Made by a program: the position numbers and the translations under genes | Part shown: positions 50,101 to 63,481 of the stretch, piece by piece | Numbering within the stretch: position 1 is the stretch's first letter | How the letters are laid out: every line of letters begins with the position of its first letter | Source: Diploscapter coronatus | Lineage: Eukaryota > Nematoda > Chromadorea > Rhabditida > Rhabditidae | DNA: 64,000 nt | NCBI GenBank assembly: GCA_964036155.1 | Contig: OZ038422.1 | Location: 37,161,201-37,225,200, forward strand | Direction: 5' to 3' | The notes under the pieces: model-generated | What the model was told of the DNA's origin: nothing | What the model saw: only the letters and a program-made list of their open reading frames with translations | Databases searched by the model: none

Positions 50101-51797
50101 AGAGATCGATGGCAGGTTGGGCAGAGAAGAGGATAGGTGAAAGGAAAGACAAGACATAAGACAATTAACTTGAAGGGAAGAGCATCCTTCCTTTTGAGTA
50201 ACTATAATGAATGGAAAAGTAAATGAGTGGAATGCAAGACAGGACAGGACAGTTCTCTACTTTGTTCTGTTCAATCAGACTGCAATTCTCTGCAAGTACT
50301 CGAGAAAGAACAAGTGCATTTCTGCATGAACACAAATTATTATTTCGATAAAGTACTTTCTAAAAATAGTCTGCAAAAGTTTTAACCCAGACTGGCTAAA
50401 TTGTACTACAAATGTCTTTTCCTATAAGTGGCATGAATGATTCTATGTTTGCCCCAATTCATTAAGTTAATTCGCTCTGTCCTGCAAACATCATTCTTCC
50501 TTCGTCAGATCTGTGCATTTATCGTTCCCCATTCACGCAAGTCCATCTTCCTTTTCCGTACTTCCCCTGGGTTATTGTTCTTTAGCAGTTTAAATTCAGT
50601 AACTCTTTCCTGAATAGCTTCAGTCTACATGCGCATTTCGTGCTTCTTCTCACTTATTTCGATTATTTGTGGGGAGGGGGTTATTATCTGTCTCTCTGCC
50701 GCTGCATCAAATTACGCACATTTCTGCAACATCCTGCGTGAGTTCTTCTAATGATCCTCCATGAATATAGTCACTCATAACTCATATAAGTTCTGGAAAG
50801 CTAGTTGATGGCGCTTTCAGTGCCCTTTGAAAATAATTTAGAGTAGCATCATTCAACATTTTTCAAATGCTATTTTTGCGATATGTGTTGAAAAGTAGTA
50901 TGAATATGAGATTAAATAAAATCATTCTGGTATTCCTGGCTCAGTTTATCAGTCCATCTTCATCCAGGGACGTATGGAAAGTTTCGTTCCATTCCGAAAA
51001 CTTGTTTCCGCCCATTTTGAGTTATTTCCGTTGTTTCAGAAAATCCCAAAACAAAAAAAAATTATTTACGTACAGCTCTAATCCTCATGTTTGAATTTTC
51101 ATTTTTGAATGTTAAGATTTGATCAACTTTGCTGCTATCACTAAATTATTGACTATTCCAGATCCTAATGCTAAACATATACTTTTCCTTGTATGCTCCT
51201 GTTTCGATATGTTTGCCCTTGTGCACCTTTAGCATTCTGCATTCATCATTCCAGCATCATGTAGTGCTGTCCAGTTTGCAATGGTCCTTTCTGTGGCCCT
51301 CGACCAACCAGCCTCTGCCCTCTTCCCCTCCATTCTTCTTGCATTCCCTCCCCTCTTTTTCCTTCCTCTTCTTCAGTTTCAGCAGCTTTTTCCATCCTTC
51401 TTTTCCTCCTTTTCTTGCACAAACACCCGCCTAGCAGCTCGAGTTCTGCTTCTGGCGAGTCTCCACAATTCAGTCACACCTTGCCTGTATTTTGTTCCCA
51501 TTCATTCCTTCTCATCAATCAAGGAAGTGGCAAGTTCTGAGAATTAAAACTTTACTCCCTATGAACTCGAATTTGTTCGATTTTTATGCCATTTCTTTCA
51601 TTTTACGATTATTCCGATACTTTTCCCGCTTCGTTTGACTTACCCAGTTTCCTGTGATTTGCGGCGAATTAGGGATTATTCATGATTGGCTTCATTTCTT
51701 CTTCCATTCTTTATCGTGTTTTCGTTTGTTGTGATGCAATGACGATCAGTTGATTTGGATCCTTCTTGCAGGTGTTTCTCCACATCTAGTCGATCAG
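47107..51797. other. Large intergenic region upstream of first NHR
   Basis: 4.7 kb without a supportable gene. CT-rich tracts (47690-47940, 51300-51430) create long low-complexity ORFs, and purine-rich DNA occurs at 48230-48300 and 50100-50250. The receptor start is preceded by cttcttgcag at 51761-51770, which may be an acceptor for a 5' UTR exon or a trans-spliced leader, so part of this space may be promoter and first intron. Confidence 0.45.
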
Positions 51798-54700
51798 ATG
51801 GAGTTACTATCCCCCGAAGTCTACACTCTGCAACCTCTGAATGATGCACCCAATGTTTCTAGTGCCTTTCCTCCAGCTCCTTCGGAATACATCATATTTG
51901 AGACCAACAATAATTATTATCATGATATACAGGATACTAGTCAACAACAAACTCAACAGCAACAGCAGCAGATTTATTACCCAGTGGATCCGATGGTATA
52001 AACTTATTCTGCACCTTTGATTTCTCCTCACTTTAAAAACTTTTATAATCATGATTTATTATTCTCTATCAGTTCTATGCTATAACCCTCCTGTACATTT
52101 TAAATAGCAGCTCATTATCTAGATTACGAAACAATCGTGATAAGTTCAAAAATATCATGTAATGAATGCAAAGTGCAGAAAGAGCAATCAGTTCATTCTG
52201 TCCACTCAGTTCAGTTCAGAATGTTACTATTTCACGGCTTCCATCTCTTTCTCAAATATTTCAGTTAGACACCCCAATCCCTAATTATCCTCTCATTTTC
52301 TCCTTCTCAGTCTGTTTATTTATTGTACAGCAGCATTTTAGAGGTCAACAAGCACTGTCTTGAATAGTTCAACTTCCTTCCAATCTACTGACTCTCTTGC
52401 CGTGACCGATTCGGTCACTCTCCTCTTCTGTTTCGACTCTCATCTTCAAAGACACTGACCGTTTCACTTGCCACCTTCTTTCGATTTTCAACAAATTCTG
52501 AGAGATACGCCTTGTTTATGATTCAATCATAAATTTAGTCAACTGGAGTTTTGAAGTATGTAGGTCCATTTGGACACAAACAGTGACCTTCACATTAATT
52601 TATATTATTTCATCTGCAAAGGACTGGCGTCGAGAAGAGCGTAGAGGTTGTCTCATCTTATTTAAGTTTGTGATCTATCCGTAGCAGGCTAATCCACGTC
52701 TGTGTTTTGAGCGCCTTACCTAATTTGCACTTTGATACTCCAGCTTTTCGTCGTTCTTTGCATTCTGCCTTCATCTATCAGTAATTCCCCTATTCATTCA
52801 CCTATTTCCCTCACTCCTTCAGTCAGCATCTGCATATTCGCACGCATTGTTTTATCGAAGCAGCTTCATGTCGATCTCCTCTTCCCTTTTCACATCGATT
52901 TCCATTTACATATTAGTTATTTGTATTATCGCATAATTGATATTATCCCGTCATTTGATTTCTTTGAGTGAATCAATAACTAAACTAGAGTATTGTTTCT
53001 GTATTTCATTTTGAGAGAAATTCATTCAATAATTCATCAAATCATCATTTTCCGTTACAATGTATTCCCAGTTAAATTCTGGACTCTGTTTTCGTTCTCC
53101 CTTAATCTCCACTTCATTTCTAACTTCTGCTCGCTCTGAATTGACACAGCGGATTTTCTTCCATCAGACATCTTGTTCGTCTTCATTTCTTTCATTTTTG
53201 TTGGTCAATCAGCTTCACAGTCGGACGTAACATTTTTGTTCAAATAGTTACTGTGGTCATTTTCTACTGTCTGCTAATATCTTCTCCTCATTTCATTTTC
53301 ATTAGCTTTCGAAGATTAGACAAATCCTCTCAGTCCATTATTATTCATGCAGAATGCGATTATCGAAGTCTCAATCCTCTCCTAATACACGAGGATTTTT
53401 AAATGTCTGATAAATTGTAGCAAGCTTTATGAATGAAAACAAAGCACTTGTAGTTTGATATATGCCAAACTATCGAATTCAAAAGCTGATCTTGATCATA
53501 AACTCCGACGCATTTATTGTAGAACAAATTTCCCAGACACGTCTGATATTTGTCATCGCATGTCGTTCAATATTACGGAATTTTACAGAAATCTAGTGAT
53601 TTAAATTTTGTATATTCCTGATTAACAACAATTTTTTGTTAATCCTAAATAATACGGCCATAAAGCCAACTAAAATGTATCTAGCTATGAAAATATACTG
53701 AAAAATCATCCAATTCATTTTTTACTTTTCAGGCGTACGAAGTAATGCATCCCTCTGCGCATTGTCCATCCCAGATGAATCTGAATGGCTGTTTCGAAGT
53801 GCCCAAACAACAGATGCAGCAAATGTACATCGAAAGAGTGAATGCTCCCGCAGTCACTGTTGCTATCTATCAACCCAAATTCGAGGGATACGATGATTCC
53901 TGCAGGACCGAGAGTACATCTCCATTCCTTTCAAAACAACTAGAAATTCTTATTTCAGATGATACTTCTCCGTCGACTTCTTCTATCGATGTCCCTATCA
54001 AAATGATATGCGAAGTCTGTGGAGATATATCGTTCGGGAAACACTATGGGTACTTGCAAATATCACTTTAGAAGATATGAGTTGTAATAATTTCAGAATT
54101 TACGCCTGCAACGGTTGTAAAGGATTCTTTCGAAGAAGGTTAGAGTTTAAAACGACAAAAAGTGGAAAATTTTATCTTTTCAGTATATGGAGTCGTCGAC
54201 AATACTCCTGTAGATTCGGCGGAGACTGCCCCGTAGTTAAAGAGCATAGGAACGTATGCAGATCATGTCGACTGAAGAAATGCTTTCTTGGTAGCCATAA
54301 ACGAATCAGACTATCGCAATCAAAATAATTTTAGTTGGTATGAACCCGGAAAGCGTGCAGAATGAGCGAGATCGCAATCTGAAGGAAGACTCCACACCCG
54401 AGTTAATCTTTATGCCAAATGGGACAATAAAACGAAGACGACCTCGACCGCCTCAAAGCACCATCTGCACACAGGTAAAGACTTCAACAGTGAAGTGACG
54501 TGTTGTTGACTGTGACCTCTGTTGTCAGACGGACTCGGTTGCGTATCGATGGGGTTCCGGCTCCATCTCACAGCCCTCTTCTCCTCTGTCCTCTCCCCTG
54601 TCATCTGAATGCCAAGGCGGCTCCAATTCATCCAATATCCAGGCCGAAAGCCCATCCGAAGCCATGCACAGCGACCTGCCAGTGCCTATGGAACACATGA

Positions 54701-56411
54701 GGATTCCGCAGATGATGCTCGACTTGGAAAGCAAGGTATTTCTTTTAGATAGAATAGAACAGCAAAATAAATTGAGAGATAAATTCATGGCTTTTGATAT
54801 TACTGAAAAAAATTCACCAATGAATGATGATGAACGAGACTAAGAAAGCTATGTATTAAATTTACATGAAAAAGATACTGAAATGAATTCTCTTATTATG
54901 TTGAAAACATCGTCCTTCAGATCTTCTTCAATATTCCGATCGACACAGACTTCCAAACACGACGAACATCCATCGATTTATCATTTGAAGTAAAAAAAAC
55001 GTTATTTTGAATAGCATCACAAATTCCATGTTTAGACAGCCTTTTGCAACCCAATCCTCGTATCGTCCCGATACCCAATGCGATATGTGAGTGAGAATAT
55101 GCTCACTCCTGACGGACTCATTGATGGTTCGAATGATCAACTTTCAAGAATCAATTCATTGCATTACTTGCAGCCTGGCGACGACATTTCGTATATTATG
55201 TGGATTATTGTCACGAGTTAGAAGAGTTTAATCTGCTTAGTCACGAGGATCAGTTGATTTTGGCCCGCAAGAGGATCATTAATCATTTCTGGTCTGCTCA
55301 AACAACTCGTTAGCCTTTGTAAATCGCTGTAAATATTTAGGTTCATTCATGCGTATTATTCCTACAAAAATGGAAAGGATTGTATCTGTTTCTCTAATGG
55401 ACAATATCATCCTTTTGTCGGAGGAAATCCCGAGTTAGTCGTAAAAACTCTTTCAGTGAGACTGATTGTTCAATTTTTAGCATCGCTGAATTCCTGAAAG
55501 CGGGGTTGCCCAGATACATAGCCTACGTAATTTTGCCAATGCGAGAGTACAAAATGAACGACTATGAAATGGTCCTCGTTAAGGCGATTCAAATGTTCTC
55601 TGAAGGTAAACAGCTCATTTCAAAATATTAAGATCGACGAACATTTATGAAATAAAAATGTGTGATGATATTTCTAACAATAGAATAATTTCACTAGCTA
55701 TGCAATAATGATATTTATAATTAATTTTTCGAGAATTTCAGAAGCCGGTTTGAGTGAAGAAGGCCAGCAGGTGGTTAGAATGTCGAGAACTAAATACATC
55801 TTCGCTCTCTACAACTACATCAAACACAATAAGGGAGTTGCTTGTGACTCAGCCACTTACAAAGTCACCAAATACATCGTCATGCTGTCCGCCATTACGG
55901 TATGTTAGTCGTGAAATATTTAATGAGAATGATATTTAACTTTTCAATTTAAATTTGCTCGACTTAGTAAAATGGTTAGTCACATGAATATTCAAAGAAC
56001 AAATCTAGAAATTCGTTTACTTCGAATTCGAATAAAAATTTGCTAGCTTTCGCACATAATACTGAATAACATCGAGAAAATTCCCGTTGAGTCTATTGTG
56101 AAAAAGCACATAAAACGAAAAGGGTATGAACGCGAATATGCAACATTATATTTTTATTAGCCTATTATCTAGCAATTTACTGTAACTCAATAACTTTAAT
56201 TTAGGCTCTGGTACATCTATCGAACGAACAAGTGCAAATTTCGTCTCTATTCGACATCTTCAAATTCGACGTGCTCATGCAGAACACGCATTTGCATTCG
56301 CCTCGCTGCAACTCGCCTACAATCGATTGTTCCACTTCGGCCACTAACAACGATTCCACCAGTGCTGTTCACAATCATACCAACCAAATGCACTTCTCAT
56401 TTGAACAATAG
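51798..56411 (+). CDS. Nuclear hormone receptor 1 (HNF4-derived type)
   Basis: Thirteen exons, 51798-51995, 53733-54049, 54097-54138, 54184-54290, 54335-54474, 54529-54735, 54921-54989, 55036-55126, 55174-55291, 55341-55433, 55481-55605, 55742-55899 and 56205-56411, encode about 623 aa. A long N-terminal region holds a glutamine run ([10 protein letters not shown]). The two-zinc-finger DNA-binding domain follows: [15 protein letters not shown]-box [10 protein letters not shown], then [19 protein letters not shown] and CRLKKCF, with the extension [15 protein letters not shown] typical of nematode supplementary receptors. The ligand-binding domain spans about residues 380-560. It is probably a ligand- or metabolite-responsive transcription factor. 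A 45-base in-frame segment (53914-53958, gtacat..tttcag) in exon 2 could be an extra intron. Intron 1 is 1.7 kb. Confidence 0.9.
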
Positions 56412-57236
56412 ATCGTTCATTTCCCACTTTTATGATTATTTAAATTGCATGTCAATTATCGAATTGCATACTTTCTATTCAATATTTTTGCATTGTATGC
56501 GATTTTTCAACTTTAGCTCAAATCTTACATTATTATTTTTTATTTATCATTTTATCACCGAGTCTAGTTAATAATGCTATTCAACGAATTTTAATCTGCC
56601 TTACTTATCCGAATTCTTATGTTCGTTTTATCGAGATTCTATGCACTTCTTAAATTATGATTCAATTTTAATTTTGGGTCATATCAAACGCTCGAAACTA
56701 GCAATATTCAATTAGTTTAGTAGAAAAATCCTAAAACATATCAAAAACAGTAACTTTGCTACATTTAATACTTCAGTTACATATCTACAAAAATTACAAA
56801 GATTTCTATTAATTTATTCTTGGCTTAAATTTCTGTGATTAGACATTGAAAGCTTCCCTGTGAATTGAATTGAATATCATTGTGATAGGAACTACTTATT
56901 TATTCAATGATTCTGAGAATTTAAAATATTGTAGTTTTCCTACATTTTTCCCCAATATCTCTTCCAAACGTATCGATTCTTTCTCAATTTGTACCTCTCA
57001 GATGCCACTATCGCATCCAATTCATCGCCTCTACGCATATTTAATTTTTTCAATATTAATCAGTCGTCAATTTCCATTTCCATCAATAAAGACCTCGAGT
57101 TGGTGTAAATTCCTGATCTACAATAATCGGTTATCTAACCATGGAATTTCTATGACCCATTTGATCATTTTCATTCTAATTCAGCTAATTTAGGGAGGGA
57201 ATGTTTGCATAGAAAGACAAGCAAACAGTGGAGAAA
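56412..57236. other. Spacer between tandem nuclear receptors
   Basis: 825 AT-rich bases. ORFs at 56362-56571 and 56870-57193 are hydrophobic, low-complexity shadows. No leftover receptor exon was seen. A tttag site near 57193 could precede the second receptor's leader. Confidence 0.5.
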
Positions 57237-60200
57237 ATGCAAATGGAATCAGAAACTATGACGATGCGCGAAATCAAGGAAGAAGAGGAGGACTATATGG
57301 ACTATGAAGATGAAGAAGATGCTAGTTAGTCTTATTAAAATTTAGACCGAGTTAAGGTAGCTGAGAAAATGAAAAGTATAACATCACGGACCTAGTAAAA
57401 TCTACTATCTAAGGATGAAAAAGCGCATATAAGGAGCGAAATTAGGAAATTCCCCAATGAAATAAAATAAAAAAGTGACTAAAAATTGAATGAGTTTGAA
57501 AAATGTTCGCATATTTCGTCGGTAATTTTTGAAGAGCAATATAATCATGAGGAAAATCAAAATCATTTACATTTTTATGCAAAAATGAAGAGATTATATT
57601 ATATTATAGCGACCCCTTCAACTTCATCCTCCAAACAAAATTCGAACGCTCGTCATACTTGCCAAGTATGCGAAGATCAAGCTTTTGGGAAACACTACGG
57701 GTTTGTTAGATTAAAACTACCAGATGAAAAACTGAAGATTTCTTTAGAATCTACGCGTGCAACGGATGTAAAGGCATGGGTTTTCTTGTTAACAATCAGA
57801 CAATAGCGAAATAATGTCTAAATTCTTACGAGAATTATTCTTCCTTAGACCTTTCACATTACTTCGCTTCAAATCTTGTCGGATTGTTAACGAAGAACAA
57901 ATTCTAGGATTCTTCCGACGAAGGTAATTTTTTAAACTATTTTTAAAGAAACACTTAATATAATCCACAAGTAATTGAATAATTTGAAAAAAATATATAT
58001 AAAAAAGACTTTACCTTACATTAGATTTTGTAGTGTGTGGTCTCGTCGCAGCTATTCGTGTCGGTTCGGAGGCGATTGCCCAGTTCTCAAGGAGCATCGG
58101 AACGTGTGTCGATCTTGTCGATTGAAGAAGTGCTTTGCAGGTAAATAACTGAAAAATGGAGAGGCTTTATGAAAAGTTCGCTCCATTCGGAGACACCTCA
58201 TTTAGATGCTCGTTCAGTTTTTTCGTCATTTTTCAATACTATTTTTTTTCTAAAAACTGCAAATTCTCCAATTGAGAGATTTCTGAACTGAGCGAACTTT
58301 TCTAGGGCTAATAATAAATAAATAAAAAAAACGAAAATTCGAAAGAAAAAAGGCAAAAATTACGAAAAAACGAAAAATGAGCGAAAATGAAAACGAAAAA
58401 AATGAACTTTTCAAAAGTGGCGGAATTGTCGATGTCCATTTTTCGCTTTTTTCACTCGTTCATTTCTCCGCATTTTTTTTCAAATTTCAGTCGGGATGAA
58501 TCCGGACCAAGTGCAGCACGAAAGAGACCGGAACATGAAAGATCGAGGTAACAATTCGTGCGGCAAACTCACCCAGCTGCGGCAGATCAAGAAGGTTCAC
58601 AAAGTCACCTTGCAGATTGCAACTCAGGTAGGAGTTATTCGTTAGTTTATCATTTGAAATATCGAACATTCCTAAAAAAAAGCATCGAGTTCAGAAACAA
58701 ACTTTGTCGAGAATTTTCTCGAAACTTTTTCCTCGGAAATCAGAACTTGTATTACAGAACGATCGACACCCTTCTATTCTGCAGAAATCTTTATTCGTTC
58801 AAAAATTAAATAATTTTTTAATGTTCTACCTCATGTTCTGTTCCAACATAAGCTTCAAATTGAAAATATCTCGATTTCCATTCAATCGACTTATTTTCAG
58901 ACAGACGAGTCGCTGAACTCGTCTCCCCTGACGAGATATGAGCGGCCCGACTCTGCCAAGGGCTCTCCCGATTCGAACGATCTGCCCACTCCGCGCGACT
59001 TCCTCATCATTCCTCAGATGCTTCTTGATCTCGACAATTTGGTAGAAAATTCACTCTTTGAAAGTCGATGAACAATTCTTTCAGTTGATGGACAACACGT
59101 CTTCCATCTCGTCCGATCTCTATCTGAACAGCGGTTTCAAGGCTCAGGTCGCCCTTCCATTTGAGGTAAATTCATTTTCACTATTTTTGATGAAGAAAGA
59201 ATATTCCATTAATAAATTAAGAACCTCACCAATTTAAAAAATCTTCTCGGACAAATATCCTTCTTAAAAAAGTTCTAGCTCATTTTCTGTATAATAATTT
59301 CTTCATACTACACTCAAGTGCAATACCATTTCATTTCGATTCACATTTGTTCAGGTGGTATTTCGGCGGCCTCTGCTTCTGTGCTCTCGGACGCCGATCA
59401 CCTTCAAGGCGGACCATCTCATCAACATCGATGAATGGCTCACAGGTACGTCTAGCAAATTGCGAAATGCATTAATTTTATGAATTGAAGAGTGGAAGCG
59501 CCACTTCGTTCTATACTCTGACTGGTGTCATGCGCTCGAGGACTTCCGTCTCTTCTCCGACAGCGATCAGGCCAATCTCGCTCAGCGCAGACTCCATCAT
59601 TTAGGATGGTAAGTTTTTCCTTTATTTTGTTCACTGTATAAACATTATTATCATTTCTGATGATAACATTGGCAATTAGATGTTCGTGAAAGAAAAGTTG
59701 AATTATTTTCATTTTGAAAATATGTATTTTTTCTTCAAAATGATCATACAAGAATGAATTTGTCATTAGAGAAATGGCATAATTCTATTTAGACTAGAGT
59801 CATATTATTTAAAGACGAATAAAATGGCTCCATATTTCGAGTCTACACCCATTTTCTGACAGATATAGAGTAATTTATACAGAAACTAGGTGTAATATAA
59901 AATGGGTGTGGGTTTAGAGTAGATATGGAATACAAGAGGCTAATAAAGTTGACATTCCTTCAAGTGGAATGAAAAATATTGCAGGTTGTTCTTCGGTTAT
60001 CAGTCGTACAAAGCAGGAGTGGATGGCTTTGCCTTCACCGCAGGCGGCTATCACCCAGTAGAAGGAGGGGATGCGAAGATAACAGAGATATTCAAGACCG
60101 CAATGCCTTACTACAGATCGCAACTGCTGAGTGGGTTCAAGAGGGTGCAAGTCACTGACTACGAATATGTTATGCTCAAGGTGCTCACTCTCTTCGCTGA

Positions 60201-61241
60201 AGGTTAGGTATTTCATTTTGGTCTGAAAAAGTTTAAAATTCAAATTCGAAATAACTAGAGAATCTCGATCTTTCTATACTCAATTAAGATTTTTGTTATA
60301 TGAAACTATGACAAACGTTAATTTTAAAAATCCCTTCAAGCTTGCATTTTCTGCAAGTAAAAGGATCTGATACGAATTCAAACTAGCTTAATTGAACGAG
60401 AATATTAATATTTTATTTGCAGACACAGGAATGAGCTGTGAAGGGAAACGACTGCTAAAGAAGACGAGAGATAAGTACATCGTGGCGTTCTTCCAATTCC
60501 TCAAATATGCTCGGGTACGCTATTCTACGATTCATTCCCTATTCAATTTTGTGATTTTAGTGCAACGGCAATACAGAAGATGCAATGGTGATGCTCAACC
60601 AGTTTCTGCTTCTCCTCAGTATTATCACGGCAAGTTTTCTGAAGGCTATTTTCATTTTGTAAAGTTATTCATTTCAAGGGAAGGTTTTTAGTATTCTTTT
60701 TTTCAATAGAACCGTAATTTCTCAAAATTGTATTGCAATCAGATATTCAGAACAAATGCTTCACCTAATTTTTGACTTACTGCAAATTTCACTCATTTAT
60801 TCATTTTGCTCACTTGGAAAAATCATCATTATCGTCGATATGTGGGCATGGATAGTTTTAGAATGTAGAAATTTTTCTCCCAACTAGTTAACATACTTAG
60901 CAGCATTACTCAGATTTAAGCATTTTCTAGCTTATTCTATGAATACCATTATTTTGGCAAAACTTACTTTTCTAGATTCTAGAAACCTACAAGTGAGTGA
61001 AGTTCACATAGCGCCAGATATTTTTTTCGAAAGAATAATCTTTCTTTGAGTTTTACGCCTTATCCAATACCATTCTCCTCAATAATGATATTAGTCATCC
61101 AGCATTATATTGATTTGAATTCAGGCCGAAACTCACTTGATGAACGAAGGCGTGCAGTATACGGCCCTGTTCAACTGCATCGAGAACATGGACGACATCA
61201 TCAAGAGCACTCACATCCCAAGCACGTCCAAATTGCCCTAA
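57237..61241 (+). CDS. Nuclear hormone receptor 2 (tandem paralogue)
   Basis: Fourteen exons, 57237-57324, 57610-57700, 57748-57773, 57908-57923, 58034-58140, 58491-58627, 58901-59041, 59085-59165, 59355-59445, 59491-59608, 59985-60202, 60423-60514, 60561-60629 and 61125-61241, encode about 463 aa. The N-terminus is short and acidic ([16 protein letters not shown]). The DNA-binding domain is close to receptor 1 ([40 protein letters not shown]). The P-box [10 protein letters not shown] is split by an intron absent from receptor 1, with a GC donor (AAAG|gcatgg). A second GC donor (ACG|gcaagt) sits where receptor 1 has GT. The ligand-binding domain is colinear (exons of 91 and 118 bases in both). 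Exon 10 follows an aag acceptor. The DNA target is probably similar to that of receptor 1; ligand unknown. Confidence 0.9.
58171..58302. repeat. Small inverted-repeat element in NHR2 intron
   Basis: 132 bases with perfect 12-base terminal inverted repeats (gaaaagttcgct and agcgaacttttc). It is followed to 58400 by degenerate cgaaaa repeats. No ORF. Confidence 0.7.
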
Positions 61242-63480
61242 ACCATGAGCACATGAAAAGAGGACCTTCGAATCGAAGCTGGTAGATTCTTTCATTCCAA
61301 ACTTTTACTTGTCATTTTATCCCAAACAAAGTAGTAGGTAACTTTTGAAATTCGTACGTTACAAAAGCGATGTCTCACTTTACCTAATCATTTTCGAATT
61401 ATGAAAAAGCATCTAACATTTTAAATCAGAATTCATCTAATTACATGGCTGTGTGCAGTTAAACTTTCTTCTCGATTGTATCAATTTCGAAATTTAACAT
61501 ATTTTGCTAATTTAAAATTGTCCAGTCTCAATTATTTTAATTCCGTGAAAAATATCGTTGAGTCGTGAAAAAAATCGGATTTTCAATAATATCATGTACT
61601 GAAAACTTAATTATTTTAGTTACTATTGAACTCTTACAACTACTTAACGGTATCAATTCGAAATTTAAAGGAATCTTAGGAGAACCTAGGTCAGGTTGAA
61701 AGATAATTACCAGAAGATGCATGCCAACTTATGTCTGACTCGTGTTCTCACTAGATATAAATTAAGTATGAAAAAATTCTAGAGTCTGCCTTTCTAGCCC
61801 ATTCAACTTTAAATCCCTCACATATCAAATCGAACAAATGAGTAGTTCAAAATCCTCGGATTTTGTAGTCGATGTGATTTCGCCAAATATCCGCTTCGTT
61901 TTATATCTTTTATCTTTTTGTTCTGATTTACGTGGATTAATCGCTAGTCAAATGGTCATTTCAATGAACGACCTCTAGGCATTGATTTGATTGATTAAAT
62001 TTATCGATTTTTGTTTTATTGTTTATTTGCAAAAGATTCTATTCCTTCTTGACATATAAAATGGGTATTCCAATGATTCTAATAAAATCTAATTTTATGG
62101 AGAAAACAAAGATTATGTATCGTTTCAGAAGCTGTCTGTCTGGTTTCTTCTTCGATATGTGATCGTTTTATGCACAGATTTTCGTTCGAATAAAGAGCTA
62201 AAGTAATGTAGAAAGTTCTAAACCAAAGTAGAATAATTTCCATCCTCTCACTCATATGCATGTGGAGAAAAGTGAAGAATTTTTACCATGAAGCTTCAAA
62301 ATTCTTATTGTTCAATTCTGAAAGAGCAAATCTGGATTAGAATATTGTCCCGAATGTCAAGGACTTTTCGTAGAAAATCAACTTTTAATCGAAAATCGAA
62401 AAAAAAAACTAACAAATTACGATTATTGCAAATTTCATTGGCTTCAAAATGATATATAATGTGCAGGGTTGAAAATGCTTCTTAAGGCCTCTAAAACTTC
62501 TGGAATGCGTCACGTCAAAAAATCGATTTTTCAAAAGTCAATATTTCTTGATCAAATAGAGCTCATTTTTCTCAAAATTTAACGCTGATCGCGAATATGC
62601 AAATATTTTATCAGTCAGAATCAGACATGTCACTTCAAGGCCTGGGCCTGAATTTCAGGCCTCAATTTAAAAAAAATTATCAGACTCAGGCCTAAGATCC
62701 CAGGCCTGAATAAAGAAAAAAAATAATGGAAAAAGAGCAGAACATTTCAAAGTTCGTCTTTTTTCAAACATTCTCTATTCTTAAATCTGTTCTTTCGGAA
62801 AAAAAAACGTTCAACTTGAGCGAAATTACCTCGCAAAAATTCCTATCGCCAAAGATTTTTCTCTGAAAAATAAGAAATAACTTGTGATCAACTTGCCATT
62901 TGGAAATCTGGAAAATTAATGATATATAAAACATGGAATATGTAAGGTACCAAGAAATATCAGAAGATAATTATTTAAATTATTATTTTTTTTGAATCAA
63001 CTATTTAATATCTTTTTACATTTTAAATGTTTTGTATTCTCAGGTTTCCAAATAGTCGATTTTTGTTATTGTTTTAAATTTTTTTTTTTATAAATTTATA
63101 ATGCTAATTCAGAATTGTTTGTTTTATTTAATGTTATATATAGAGTCCCCAAGTGGGTTTCGGGATTAAAAGTATGGTAGTCGAGTTGGGTATGAAAACG
63201 TCCATGGCAAAGTACCTTAGACGATGGCAATAATAAAAAAAATCAAAAAAATACTTAAAACCCGAAAAATGCTAATTTGTAACAGTCAAAATGAACAGAG
63301 TTTGTAAGGAAACGCGTGGAGGGGCGGGGCCTAATGCATCTCAATGCATAAGCGTGCAGGGGCATTGCAACTTCGCATTTCAAAGGGATTTCGTCGATTT
63401 TCAGGTTAATTTTTCTATGTATTTTTGTTTTTTCGACTTCTAAATTCCTCGATAATCATCCCTCGAATTTCAGGTCTTCA
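61242..63480. other. Intergenic, AT-rich, with one GGCCT-rich patch
   Basis: 2.2 kb with no supportable gene. A GC-richer patch at 62636-62712 repeats aggcctgaa/ttcaggcct words four to five times on both strands. Homopolymer A/T runs are common at 62640-63110. A GC-box-like ggggcggggcc lies near 63321-63332, upstream of the possible gene start at 63482. Confidence 0.45.
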
Positions 63481-63481
63481 G

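Noticed and set aside
58303..58480. cgaaaa-rich tract in NHR2 intron as a possible CRISPR-like or satellite array
   Set aside because: Repeats are irregular in length and spacing with no spacers; simple low-complexity DNA in a eukaryotic intron.
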